From NCBI GenBank assembly GCA_014382715.1, contig JACNJD010000247.1, positions 3,906 to 36,554 on the forward strand: a stretch of DNA of 32,649 bases, written 5' to 3'. Both the position numbers and the translations under genes were made by a program. This stretch comes from Candidatus Desulfacyla euxinica (GTDB taxonomy: Bacteria; Desulfobacterota; DSM-4660; Desulfatiglandales; Desulfatiglandaceae). This document shows positions 1 through 7,900 of this stretch, piece by piece (positions within the stretch are counted from its first letter, which is position 1; each line of letters opens with the position of its first letter). The notes below the pieces were generated by a model, which was not told the origin of the DNA, made no database searches, and saw only the letters and a list, made by a program, of their open reading frames with translations.

Positions 1-10
1 GGGAGACAGC

Positions 11-673
11 ATGGGAAAAATAGCACCCTCGATTTTATCAGCGGATTTTACCCGTCTTGGGGAAGAAATTAACGATGTGGAAAAGGCAGGAGCGGACTAC
101 ATTCATATTGACGTAATGGACGGGCATTTTGTGCCCAATATAACTATCGGCCCAATGATCGTAAAGGCGGCCAGACGCGTAACAGATCTTCCCCTTGATG
201 TCCATTTGATGATTTCAGAGCCCGATTATTTTATAGAGGACTTCGCCGAGGCGGGGGCGAGTATCATAACGGTCCACGCGGAGGCTCTGAATCATCTCCA
301 CAGGACTATCCATCTCATCCGTGATAAAGGGGTAAGACCCGGGGTGGTCCTGAATCCAGCCACCCCATTAGGTGTTGTGGAATATGTCTTGGACCAGCTT
401 GACATTGTCGTGTTAATGACTGTAAACCCAGGTTTTGAGGGCCAGAAATTTATCCCGGAGGTCATTCCAAAGATAAGAAGACTGAGAAAAATGGTGAATG
501 ATCTCAATTTGAGCCTGGAAATCGAGGTTGATGGGGGAATCGATCCCGAAAACATTGGCCGGGTATCATCAGCCGGAGCTGATGTCTTTGTGGCAGGCTC
601 GGCGATTTATTATAGTAAAGACTATAAAGAAACCATCAGTTTGATGCGGGAGAGGATGTCTGAAGCGGAATAA
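11..673 (+). CDS. rpe: ribulose-phosphate 3-epimerase
   Basis: Cytosolic TIM-barrel epimerase interconverting D-ribulose 5-phosphate and D-xylulose 5-phosphate in the pentose phosphate pathway. The 220-aa length is normal for the family. Visible hallmarks are SILSADF (residues 7-13), the metal-binding HIDVMDGHFVPN block (32-43), HLMI, the MTVNPGFEGQKF loop and the EVDGGID segment that carries a catalytic aspartate. A GGGAGA ribosome-binding site precedes the ATG. It is the first complete gene, so its upstream operon partner lies outside the window. It matters for the later sugar genes because xylulose 5-phosphate made by XylB would enter here, but it is about 14 kb from them and not co-transcribed. 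The assignment is very secure; pathway coupling is inferred. Confidence 0.97.
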   Translation: MGKIAPSILSADFTRLGEEINDVEKAGADYIHIDVMDGHFVPNITIGPMIVKAARRVTDLPLDVHLMISEPDYFIEDFAEAGASIITVHAEALNHLHRTIHLIRDKGVRPGVVLNPATPLGVVEYVLDQLDIVVLMTVNPGFEGQKFIPEVIPKIRRLRKMVNDLNLSLEIEVDGGIDPENIGRVSSAGADVFVAGSAIYYSKDYKETISLMRERMSEAE

Positions 674-789
674 TAAGCGGTGGAAAGGACGATTTTTTGT
701 TGGGAAATCGTTGGTCAGTATGCTATAGGGTTTTTGCCCGTTAGATCAAAAAAAGAGGTTCAAAAATGGTGTGTAACGGAGGTTATCAA

Positions 790-1365
790 ATGAAGTATGG
801 TATGATCCTGTCTGTTTTTCTTATTGTCCTGACATTTTCCGCGGGAGCGACGGCCGCTCTTTCTGACAAACCGCAGGTGGTCATTGAAACAACAAAGGGT
901 GCCATTGTCCTTGAGCTTTATCCCGATGAAGCCCCCAAAACGGTGGATAATTTCTTGCGCTATGCCCGCTGGGGACATTACGACGGCACTATTTTTCACC
1001 GTGTAATCCCTGACTTCATGATTCAGGGTGGAGGCTTGACTCCTGACATGAAGCAGAAACTCACCAAGATGCCCATAAAAAACGAGGCCGACAACGGGCT
1101 AAAGAACAATCGAGGCACGGTGGCCATGGCGCGTACCCAGGACCCGCACAGCGCAACGAACCAGTTTTTTATTAATACAAAAAACAACAAACCTTTAGAC
1201 CATAAGGGCAAAACCCCTCAAGGCTGGGGATACACTGTGTTCGGGAAGGTAATTGAGGGTATGGATGTGGTTGATGCGATTTCCAAAGTCAAGACCGGTA
1301 AGCGGGGTTACATGGCAAATGTTCCGGTTGAACCTGTAATAATTACAAAGATAACCGTCAAATAA
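790..1365 (+). CDS. secreted cyclophilin-type peptidyl-prolyl isomerase
   Basis: Cyclophilin that catalyses cis-trans isomerisation of X-Pro bonds, probably in the periplasm. From the chosen start the protein is 191 aa: a Sec signal (MKYGMILSVFLIVLTF..., cleavage near AGATAA) and then one cyclophilin domain with FHRVIPDFMIQGGG, NQFFIN and FGKVIEGMDVVD. The ORF track starts at 766, but ATG 790 is preferred: GGAGG lies seven bases before it, and it puts the charged residue and hydrophobic core directly at the N-terminus. The 766 start would add eight polar residues before the signal. It lies downstream of rpe with a gap of about 115 bases, so co-transcription is possible but not shown. Confidence 0.93.
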   Translation: MKYGMILSVFLIVLTFSAGATAALSDKPQVVIETTKGAIVLELYPDEAPKTVDNFLRYARWGHYDGTIFHRVIPDFMIQGGGLTPDMKQKLTKMPIKNEADNGLKNNRGTVAMARTQDPHSATNQFFINTKNNKPLDHKGKTPQGWGYTVFGKVIEGMDVVDAISKVKTGKRGYMANVPVEPVIITKITVK

Positions 1366-1371
1366 TGATGC

Positions 1372-1472
1372 GCCCGTAAAAAGCCTTTTTTACGGGCAAT
1401 TGCGTCCCGCGGATCGCGGGATTAGGAATTGAGGCCCCAGTGAAATAGAAAAAATAGGGGCATTTCACGGGG
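1372..1472. terminator. cluster of three hairpins between convergent genes
   Basis: Three successive perfect or near-perfect inverted repeats follow the cyclophilin stop and precede the convergent dehydrogenase: GCCCGTAAAAA/TTTTTTACGGGC (1372-1397), TCCCGCG-GAT-CGCGGGA (1405-1421), and GTGAAAT (440-446)/ATTTCAC (462-468), flanked by CCCC/GGGG with one bulged base. No clean poly-T tract follows the first stem, so a bidirectional transcript end is inferred from position and structure rather than from a textbook terminator. Confidence 0.5.
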
Positions 1473-1503
1473 TAAAAATTACGAATTATTATAAAAAGTT
1501 TCG

Positions 1504-2562
1504 CTAAACAGCCTCTGAGATCGCCCTGCCCAATTCAGCCGTAGTTGCCTTTCCCCCCATATCAGGGGTTCGTAAGCCAGGCTCCTGCAGCACTGTTTCA
1601 ATGGCCCGATCCACAGCCCGTGCAGCAGCTGTATGGCCGAGATGATCGAGCATCATGGCCCCTGCCCAGATCTGGCCAATGGGATTAGCTACACCCATCC
1701 CGGCAATATCAGGTGCTGACCCGTGCACTGGTTCAAACATGGAGGGAAATTCACGGGTGGGGTTGATGTTTGCAGAGGGCGCAATGGCTATGGTGCCGGC
1801 GATGGCAGGACCCAGATCTGACAAAATATCGCCAAAAAGATTGCTCCCCACCACCACATCAAACCAATCGGGGTGTAAAACAAAATTGGCGGTGAGGATA
1901 TCAATGTGGTACTGATCGGTTCGAATGTCCGGATATTCGGAGGCGAGAGCGGCAAAGCGCTCATCCCAAAAAGGCATGGTATAAATAATGCCGTTGGATT
2001 TGGTTGCTGAGGTCAGGTGTTTGGCTTTACGGCCACGGGCCAGTTCAAATGCGTAACGTAAGACCCGGTCAACACCCTTACGGGTAAATACTGTTTCCTG
2101 TATCACCGTCTCCGCCTCGGTTCCCGGGTAGAGACGGCCTCCGATCTCTGAATACTCTCCCTCGTTATTCTCCCGGACGATCAGAAAATCGATATCCGCG
2201 GACCCTCTGCCTCTCAACGGCGATTCCATTCCTTTCAACAAACGCACGGGACGTAGATTGATATATTGTTTCATCTGTCTCCGGATCGGTATCAACAGAC
2301 CCCAGAGTGAGATATGGTCCGGTACACCGGGAAAGCCCACAGCTCCTAAGAATATTGCGTCGTATTCCCTAAGCTTGTCTATCCCGTCCTCAGGCATCAT
2401 CCGGCCGGTTGCAGCATAAGTTTCACAACTCCAGGGCAGGATGCTCCAGTCAAAATCAATATTGTGTCGGCTACCCGCTGTTTCGAGGACCCGGATACCC
2501 TCCGGAACAACCTCCTTCCCGATCCCATCGCCGGGGATCACGGCAATCCTGTATTTAGTCAT
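1504..2562 (-). CDS. tartrate/D-malate dehydrogenase-type decarboxylating enzyme
   Basis: Member of the isocitrate/isopropylmalate dehydrogenase family: a cytosolic NAD-dependent, Mg/Mn-requiring oxidative decarboxylation of a 2-hydroxy acid. The 352-aa protein opens with the IAVIPGDGIGKEVVPEG nucleotide-site motif. It has MKQYINLRPVRLL (substrate arginines), the IVRENNEGEYSEIGG loop, and the metal-site segment VVVGSNLFGDILSDLGPAIAG. It ends with FEPVHGSAPDIAGMGVANPIG. WGLLIPIRRQMKQY and the length resemble TtuC/DmlA tartrate or D-malate dehydrogenases rather than LeuB (no leu genes nearby) or Icd. It is monocistronic and convergent with the cyclophilin gene. Fold and chemistry are secure; the exact substrate (tartrate, D-malate or 3-isopropylmalate-like) cannot be fixed from sequence alone. 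Confidence 0.85.
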   Translation of the reverse strand: MTKYRIAVIPGDGIGKEVVPEGIRVLETAGSRHNIDFDWSILPWSCETYAATGRMMPEDGIDKLREYDAIFLGAVGFPGVPDHISLWGLLIPIRRQMKQYINLRPVRLLKGMESPLRGRGSADIDFLIVRENNEGEYSEIGGRLYPGTEAETVIQETVFTRKGVDRVLRYAFELARGRKAKHLTSATKSNGIIYTMPFWDERFAALASEYPDIRTDQYHIDILTANFVLHPDWFDVVVGSNLFGDILSDLGPAIAGTIAIAPSANINPTREFPSMFEPVHGSAPDIAGMGVANPIGQIWAGAMMLDHLGHTAAARAVDRAIETVLQEPGLRTPDMGGKATTAELGRAISEAV

Positions 2563-2579
2563 CTTCCTCCCTTAATATT

Positions 2580-2967
2580 CAAAATTGCGCTTAGTAGTTA
2601 AAGTGGCGAACATTTGTCATTTTTCATACGGCCACAAATCTAAATGGAAACAGGATTATTTTCAATGGGAAAAACAGATTTTTTTTGTTGAGTTGCCTGG
2701 GCCTTTGAAAAACCTTTGCCATCGTAAGCGGGATTCATGTTTAGCGTCCAATTTTTCAAAATCAGCTTTGAACTCCCGTTTTTTGTGCCTTTAGGATATC
2801 TTCTGTTGCGTGGCGCGGCCCTTTTGTGTAAAAGATAAAGAAGGAGATAGAAGGGCATACTGTTTTGGTGTGGTCCGGCAATTCAGAATCTGCTTGCCTT
2901 TTCTGAGAGGTAATGGGCAAGAAACGTCTTCTGGGGCGAGAAAAGATCATGACGCGGAGGGATTGAA
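2580..2967. other. intergenic region, no gene recognised
   Basis: About 390 bases between the divergent dehydrogenase gene and the small acidic-protein gene. Predicted ORFs here are low-complexity shadows without ribosome-binding sites. One short hairpin is visible (CTTGCC at 2893-2898 pairing with GGCAAG at 2916-2921). It probably contains promoters for both directions, but I could not assign convincing -35/-10 pairs. Confidence 0.5.
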
Positions 2968-3111
2968 ATGACCATAAAGTTTGAGATTTACTTCAGAGAC
3001 TTGGAACTGGAAGCCCAGGCCAATCTTCTTGAGTTATTTGAAACAACCGAGGAGGATGAGAATTGGGACATTTTCCCAATTTCGGTGATTGAGCGAGAGA
3101 CTGAAATCTAA
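2968..3111 (+). CDS. small acidic protein (47 aa), function unknown
   Basis: Too short for the ORF track, but well supported: ATG 2968 is preceded by CGGAGGG with a seven-base spacer. The frame encodes a 47-aa, strongly acidic protein beginning MTIKFEIYFRDLELEAQ and containing ENWDIFPISVIE before the stop. The pattern K-F-x-I-Y-F-x-D-L-x-x-E-A-Q ... NWD-x-x-P-I recalls short uncharacterised proteins I associate with Desulfobacterota and some other anaerobes (memory, not a search). There is no signal peptide, no membrane segment and no cysteine. It ends 57 bases before pyrK, so it may share its transcript. No function can be stated. Confidence 0.6.
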   Translation: MTIKFEIYFRDLELEAQANLLELFETTEEDENWDIFPISVIERETEI

Positions 3112-3168
3112 AAAGGGTAGCGTTAGAGATTATGAATTTATGAAATAAAACAGGAAGGCTTACTTATA

Positions 3169-3960
3169 GTGATTGAACAGGATTCAGAGATCATATTTAA
3201 CAAAAGGGTTGCTGTAGATACTTTCCTCATAGGTCTGAAATCACCCCTGGTTGCAGCAGAGGCCCGGCCCGGTCAGTTTGTGATGCTAAAGGTTGGGCGG
3301 GGTATGGACCCGCTCTTGAGGCGGCCCTTTTCCATATGCGGAATTCGAGAGGAAAATCTGATTCTAATTCTTTACCGGATTGTCGGCCAGGGCACAAGAA
3401 TTATGTGTGATTTCAGGAAAGGGGAGTCATTATCGGTTCTGGGCCCCCTTGGCAGCGGGTTTGAAATGCCCCATAAAGGAGATATGCCAATATTGGTGGC
3501 AGGAGGTATGGGGATTGCCCCACTGATTTTTCTGGCTTCAATCATGGAGCCCGGCAGTTTTAGCTTTTTTGCCGGGTTTGGTTCTGCAAAGGAAGTTGTT
3601 GCAACCGATGAAGTTGGCTCTTCAGGCCTTGATCTTTCTATCTCCACGGATGATGGTTCAGCAGGTCATAGGGGTCTTGTAACAGAACTCCTGGAAAACC
3701 GTTTAGCCGGATTTGATGGCAAGACCAGTCCCGTTGTTTTTGCCTGCGGTCCATTGCCGATGTTAAAGGAAGTGGCAGCCATTACCCTTGATGGCGTTCT
3801 TTCATGCCAGGTCTCTTTAGAGGCCTCAATGGCGTGTGGACTGGGGGCATGCCAGGGTTGCGCAATAAGAAGATCGTCGGAACAGGCCATAGCCTATTAC
3901 CATGTATGTCAGGATGGGCCTGTTTTTGATGTGAACGTTTTGGATTGGGGGGCATTATAA
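3169..3960 (+). CDS. pyrK: dihydroorotate dehydrogenase B, electron-transfer subunit
   Basis: FAD and [2Fe-2S] subunit that passes electrons from PyrD's FMN to NAD+ in class 1B dihydroorotate dehydrogenase (pyrimidine synthesis, cytosol). The 263-aa protein has the ferredoxin-reductase architecture: flavin-binding LLRRPFSIC, the NAD-site AGGMGIAPL, then FACGPLPMLK. The C-terminal 2Fe-2S cluster loop has C223, C228, C231 and C247 in the expected C-x4-C-x2-C-x15-C spacing. Translation starts at a GTG (3169) with AGGAAGG about ten bases upstream. Three bases separate its stop from pyrD, so the two are almost certainly co-translated. The PyrK requirement implies NAD+ rather than quinone or fumarate as electron acceptor. 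Confidence 0.95.
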   Translation: MIEQDSEIIFNKRVAVDTFLIGLKSPLVAAEARPGQFVMLKVGRGMDPLLRRPFSICGIREENLILILYRIVGQGTRIMCDFRKGESLSVLGPLGSGFEMPHKGDMPILVAGGMGIAPLIFLASIMEPGSFSFFAGFGSAKEVVATDEVGSSGLDLSISTDDGSAGHRGLVTELLENRLAGFDGKTSPVVFACGPLPMLKEVAAITLDGVLSCQVSLEASMACGLGACQGCAIRRSSEQAIAYYHVCQDGPVFDVNVLDWGAL

Positions 3961-3963
3961 AAT

Positions 3964-4881
3964 ATGGTTCACCCTGATTTAAGAGTCAAAATCGGTGCCT
4001 TAGAACTGAAAAACCCTGTCCTTACTGCTTCCGGGACTTTCGGGTATGGCCGGGAATTTTCCTCTCTGATAGATCTCGATCTCCTGGGCGGAATAGTGGT
4101 CAAAGGGGTTTCCCTCAAACCGAGGGAAGGAAACCCGCCTCCCAGAATTGTGGAGACCCCCTGCGGCATGTTAAATGCCATCGGTCTGGCCAATGTGGGT
4201 TTGGAGAGTTTCCTGAAAGAAAAACTCCCATGGCTCCAGGGGCTCAATACTGCCGTGATTGTCAATATCTACGGGCACACTGTGGAAGAGTATGGGGCGG
4301 TGGCGGCCGGTCTCAGTGGGGTTAAGGGCATATCGGCCATTGAGGTTAACATTTCATGCCCAAACGTCGAACAGGGGGGCATGGCCTTTGGCACTGACCC
4401 TGATATGTCGGCAAAGGTTACGGAACGTGTGGTCAAAGAGACGGACAAGCCTGTCATAGTAAAGCTGTCACCCAATGTGACCGATATCAGGAAAATCGCT
4501 GTTGCTGCGGCAGATGCCGGGGCAGACGCATTATCTCTGACAAATACCCTGACGGGCATGGCCATCGATATTGAAAGACGTGTCCCCAAGTTGGCAAATA
4601 TCTCAGGCGGGTTGTCAGGTCCGGCTATCCGGCCTGTGTCCCTCTTTATGGTCCATCAGGTAGTCAGGGCCGTCAAAATACCCGTAATTGGGGTAGGGGG
4701 GATCGTGGATTACCGGGATGCGCTCGAGTTTCTGATAGCGGGCGCCAGGGCTATTCAGATAGGCACTGCCAATTTTGTCGATCCAAGGGCTTCTCTTGAT
4801 ATTATAGAGGGCTTAAGGATCTTTTGTCAGGACAAAGGGATTGATAGGATAGAGGATGTTATCGGCACGCTTAAGATTTGA
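3964..4881 (+). CDS. pyrD: dihydroorotate dehydrogenase B, catalytic subunit
   Basis: FMN-containing TIM barrel oxidising dihydroorotate to orotate, partner of PyrK. Its 305 aa match class 1B length. Seen: VKGVSLKPREGNPPPR, the active-site loop VNISCPNVEQGG with catalytic Cys132 (class 1 enzymes use Cys, class 2 use Ser), KLSPNVTDI, NTLTGMAIDI, SGGLSGPAIRP and the phosphate-binding GVGGI. The G-rich end of pyrK (TTGGGGGGC) supplies the ribosome-binding site. No other pyr gene is in the window, so the rest of the pathway is encoded elsewhere. Confidence 0.96.
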   Translation: MVHPDLRVKIGALELKNPVLTASGTFGYGREFSSLIDLDLLGGIVVKGVSLKPREGNPPPRIVETPCGMLNAIGLANVGLESFLKEKLPWLQGLNTAVIVNIYGHTVEEYGAVAAGLSGVKGISAIEVNISCPNVEQGGMAFGTDPDMSAKVTERVVKETDKPVIVKLSPNVTDIRKIAVAAADAGADALSLTNTLTGMAIDIERRVPKLANISGGLSGPAIRPVSLFMVHQVVRAVKIPVIGVGGIVDYRDALEFLIAGARAIQIGTANFVDPRASLDIIEGLRIFCQDKGIDRIEDVIGTLKI

Positions 4882-4974
4882 GGGGTTTTTAGGAAGAAGA
4901 TCAGTCCCTTAATTTCTTAGTTCACTTTAGGCATTTTTCGGGTTTATCCGGATTAAGAGTAGGGAGGCTCTGGG

Positions 4975-5778
4975 ATGAGACAAGAAAAGATTTGCAGGAA
5001 TGGATCCTTGATCCTGGTAATGGTTTTGTTGGGATCAATGTCTATGGTTGGAGCCCCGTCGAAAGCATATGGTGACCCGGTACTCGGAAAGATAATTGAA
5101 CTCCAAGCGGCAGATAAAGAGGCTCTTGCCATCTTAGGGAAAGGGGTTGTGGGCAAGGCCTTGCCCGCAAAGCCCGTTGTTGATACAGCAAGGCTCATGC
5201 CATTGAATGAGGGGAAGTGGACGTACAGGGTGTTGGCCGGGGACCATAAAGGAACGAATCAGGAGGATATAATTGCGAGACCAAAACATGATGAATCTGG
5301 GAAGTCGTGGCGCCGTGTGGTGGGCAAGAAGTACATTGACTATTATCGAGTGAGGAATGGCGGAAAGATCGAGATGGCTTCGGAGGTGGATCTGGTAGAA
5401 GATGTGATAACCACATATACTCCCCAGTTTCCCGTAATTTTCAACGGTATGAGACCGGGAGCGCAAAGCGAGGTGGAAACAGATATCAAGGTCTATGACC
5501 TCCATGATCCTACCGATGAAAAGTATAAGGGCCATTTAAAGATAGTCTACACCTATGTCGGGGCTTATGAGGTCATTGTTCCGGCGGGAAAGTACCAGAC
5601 AATCCTGATTAAATCCTCATATACGGGAAAAGTCGGTCCTGCTTCAGTAAAGGATGTGGGATATATGTTTTATGCGGAAGGTGTGGGTATCGTTGCGGCT
5701 GTGGAACGGTCTCATGTTACGGCCTTCCTCTTTTATGACAAAAAGACTAAGACTTCAAAGGTTTTGGTGCATAAATGA
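4975..5778 (+). CDS. secreted protein of unknown function (TapB/DUF3108-like beta-rich)
   Basis: A 267-aa exported protein. Residues 1-33 form a Sec signal (basic start, LILVMVLLGSMSMVG core, likely cleavage after AYG). The mature part is a soluble, beta-strand-rich domain with MPLNEGKWTYRVLAG, alternating charged and hydrophobic strands, VIVPAGKYQTILIKSS and YMFYAEGVGIVAAVE. The last two resemble the pattern in TapB-like or DUF3108 periplasmic proteins, whose function is not established. No catalytic motif is visible. Its TGA overlaps the ATG of the next gene (ATGA), so the two are translationally coupled. That suggests a shared role, although one product is exported and the other is predicted cytosolic. 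Confidence 0.75.
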   Translation: MRQEKICRNGSLILVMVLLGSMSMVGAPSKAYGDPVLGKIIELQAADKEALAILGKGVVGKALPAKPVVDTARLMPLNEGKWTYRVLAGDHKGTNQEDIIARPKHDESGKSWRRVVGKKYIDYYRVRNGGKIEMASEVDLVEDVITTYTPQFPVIFNGMRPGAQSEVETDIKVYDLHDPTDEKYKGHLKIVYTYVGAYEVIVPAGKYQTILIKSSYTGKVGPASVKDVGYMFYAEGVGIVAAVERSHVTAFLFYDKKTKTSKVLVHK

Positions 5779-6539
5779 AGTTGATTGTTTTAGGATCAGG
5801 TACCGCTATCCCTCTTCGAGATCGGGGATCGCCTTCCCTTGTTTTGCTTATTGAGGGGAGCCCGGTCCTCTTCGATATTGGGCCGGGGACCTTGCGTCAA
5901 CTGACGAGAGTCGGCATAAGTTACGAAAAGATTGAGCGAATTTTTTTGACGCATTTTCATCCCGACCACACGGCAGACCTGATTCATCTCCTCTTTGCTT
6001 CAAATAATCCGGGTGTTCTGAAGAGAAGAAGGCCCTTTGTAATTACAGGCCCATCCGGTTTGTCCAAACTCATAACCGCTCTTCAAGACGCTTATAATAC
6101 CTGGCTGACCCTTCCTCCGGAGATGATGAGATTCGAAGAAATTGACATAAATAGGAAGGTTAAAAGCGATTACGGAAACTTCACGGTCACTACCAGTCCT
6201 ACAAATCATACTCCGAACAGTCTTGCCTATCGTGTGAAAAATCGTTCGGGAAAAACGGTGGTCTATTCCGGGGATACAGGTTTTTGTGATGAAATAGTGG
6301 ACCTGGCAAAAGGGGCTGACCTGTTAGTTCTGGAATCCTCTTTCCCGGATGGTGATGAGTTTGAGGGGCACCTTACACCTTCCCTGGCGGGCCGTATTGC
6401 CACTCTTGCGGGCGTGGAGCGTTTAGTTTTGATCCACCTTTACCCGGAATGCCTGAGAAGCGATATTACATCTCAGTGTCGGAAATTCTATGAGGGTGAA
6501 CTGGTATTAGGCGAGGATCTGCTTCAAATCCGGGTATAG
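5775..6539 (+). CDS. metallo-beta-lactamase-fold hydrolase, RNase Z-like
   Basis: Cytosolic zinc hydrolase of the MBL superfamily, RNase Z/ElaC-like branch, 254 aa. Motif II is THFHPDHTADL (H60, H62, D64, H65). GDTGFCDEIVDLAKGADLLVLE gives the bridging aspartate, EGHLTPSLAGRIA the second-site histidine and VLIHLYPE the last ligand. It begins LIVLGSGTAIP, as RNase Z-like proteins do. It is shorter than canonical tRNase Z (about 300 aa) and the flexible exosite arm is not evident, so tRNA 3'-end processing should not be assumed. Its ATG overlaps the stop of the secreted-protein gene. Confidence 0.85.
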   Translation: MKLIVLGSGTAIPLRDRGSPSLVLLIEGSPVLFDIGPGTLRQLTRVGISYEKIERIFLTHFHPDHTADLIHLLFASNNPGVLKRRRPFVITGPSGLSKLITALQDAYNTWLTLPPEMMRFEEIDINRKVKSDYGNFTVTTSPTNHTPNSLAYRVKNRSGKTVVYSGDTGFCDEIVDLAKGADLLVLESSFPDGDEFEGHLTPSLAGRIATLAGVERLVLIHLYPECLRSDITSQCRKFYEGELVLGEDLLQIRV

Positions 6540-6634
6540 AACCTTTGGATTGATGATTTATGATTGTCGATTGTCGAAGACCCCGTCTTTAGCGGGGTTG
6601 ATTGAAACGATTTGCAACCCGCAACATTGAAAAA

Positions 6635-6746
6635 TCCGTAAAAAGCCAGAAATGATCCGTTTGTGTCATTCCCACGAAAGCAGGAATCCAGGGATCAAGC
6701 CTCTATCGGGAGTGACGGCGTTGGATACTTTTTGCAGGCGCATCAA
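6635..6746 (+). repeat. dispersed palindromic element, copy 1 (degenerate)
   Basis: Most diverged of four related elements. It keeps the order CCGTAAAAAG, GTCATTCCCACGAAAGCAGG, AATCCAGG, GAGTGACGGCGTTGGA, TACTTTTTGCAGG, but the terminal arms and the GC hairpin carry substitutions. It lies between the convergent hydrolase and polyprenyl synthase genes. Confidence 0.75.
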
Positions 6747-6797
6747 ATTTAAATTTTCAAATTGTCTAAAGCCCTTAATCATGGCTTTGCTTGAAAC

Positions 6798-6830
6798 TTT
6801 AGGCACTTCAAACTTTAGGCATTTTAGGCA
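6798..6830. repeat. short tandem/interspersed repeat of TTTAGGCA
   Basis: Three copies of TTTAGGCA at 6798, 6814 and 6823, with partly repeated AAAC/CACTTC between the first two, immediately downstream of the polyprenyl synthase stop codon. Read on the minus strand it is repeated TGCCTAAA. It looks like slippage-prone simple sequence. Confidence 0.6.
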
Positions 6831-6834
6831 CTCT

Positions 6835-7812
6835 CTACTTCTTCCTGTCAATGATATGCTGGCTTAGTATTGCGAGGTCTCTTTTTGTTGTAGAATCCGG
6901 GAATATGTCCAGGGAGTTAATGGCTTTGTCCACATATGATTGGGCCTCATCCCGGATACGGTCAAGTGCTCCGTTGCGTCTCACAAGATCTATAATATCC
7001 TTATAATCATCATCTGTGGGCTGATGCTTCAAGAAGAGATCTTCGAGACGGTTTTTTTCTGTTATTGCAAGCTGTTCCAGTGTATAGATAAAGGGCAAGG
7101 TTACCTTTCCTTCTCTCAGGTCTTTTCCCACAGGCTTTCCAAACACCTCTTCGGAAGATGTGTAATCCAGCAGGTCGTCTATTAGCTGAAACGCGATTCC
7201 CGCATCTAACCCGAACCGGGTTAGAGCATCTGCGGTTTCGGACCCGGCGTCGGAGATGATGGCTCCACAGGCACAGGCAGTTGATATAAGCATAGCCGTC
7301 TTTGCCGTTACGATTTCTAAATACAGGTCTTTGCTGATTTCCCAATCATCCGTATGGGCTAACTCCAAAATCTGGCCCTCGGTCATTTGTGTTGTCGTTT
7401 CTGTGATTTTTGCCAGAAAAGGGATATTCCCGGCACGAATAGCTATGGCCAAGGCCTTTGAGACGAGGAAATCCCCCTCTAAGACGGCCGCATGGTTGCC
7501 CCAGACCTGGTTGGCTGAAGGCCTGTTTCGTCTGATCTCTGCGTTATCTAATACGTCATCATGAAGCAATGAAGCGGTATGTATATATTCAAAAATAGTG
7601 GAAAGCTGATACACATCTTCTTGCTGGTAGCTGCAGAGTTCACAGGAGAGGACAAAAATGAGGGGTCTGAGTCTCTTGCCATGCCCCAAGAGTGCGTGTC
7701 TTCCAATTTCTTCAACAAGCGGGACCCGAGAGTTAAACACCTTGAACATCTCATCGTTAATTATTTCGAAATGATCTTTAAACTGTATTAGATTTGAAGT
7801 GTCTGAATCCAT
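6835..7812 (-). CDS. ispB: polyprenyl diphosphate synthase (octaprenyl/IspB type)
   Basis: Trans-prenyltransferase that condenses isopentenyl diphosphate units onto an allylic primer to make the side chain of quinones. The 325-aa length matches the long-chain IspB/HepS2 group. First Asp-rich motif HDDVLD (D85, D86, D89), followed by the RRNRP arginines; second Asp-rich motif LIDDLLDY (D212, D213, D216), then FGKPVGKDLREGK. Residues upstream of the first motif (YIHTASLL) are small or aliphatic rather than Tyr/Phe at the -5 position, consistent with a long product. The ribosome-binding site (AAGGGG) is about 14 bases from the ATG, a little far. Exact chain length cannot be deduced; the gene symbol is given for the family. 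Confidence 0.88.
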   Translation of the reverse strand: MDSDTSNLIQFKDHFEIINDEMFKVFNSRVPLVEEIGRHALLGHGKRLRPLIFVLSCELCSYQQEDVYQLSTIFEYIHTASLLHDDVLDNAEIRRNRPSANQVWGNHAAVLEGDFLVSKALAIAIRAGNIPFLAKITETTTQMTEGQILELAHTDDWEISKDLYLEIVTAKTAMLISTACACGAIISDAGSETADALTRFGLDAGIAFQLIDDLLDYTSSEEVFGKPVGKDLREGKVTLPFIYTLEQLAITEKNRLEDLFLKHQPTDDDYKDIIDLVRRNGALDRIRDEAQSYVDKAINSLDIFPDSTTKRDLAILSQHIIDRKK

Positions 7813-7900
7813 TCTTTATTGCGATTCCCCTTTTTATTGGCTGATGAATGTGTGCTGTTTTTCATATCAGATGATAATTTACCTGTTCAGATTTTACAAC

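Noticed and set aside
766-789. Upstream ATG start of the cyclophilin
   Set aside because: The downstream ATG at 790 has the better-placed GGAGG and gives a canonical signal peptide.
2860-2960. Small regulatory RNA (6S-like) before the 47-aa gene
   Set aside because: Only one six-base hairpin is visible, with no long closing stem or conserved bubble.
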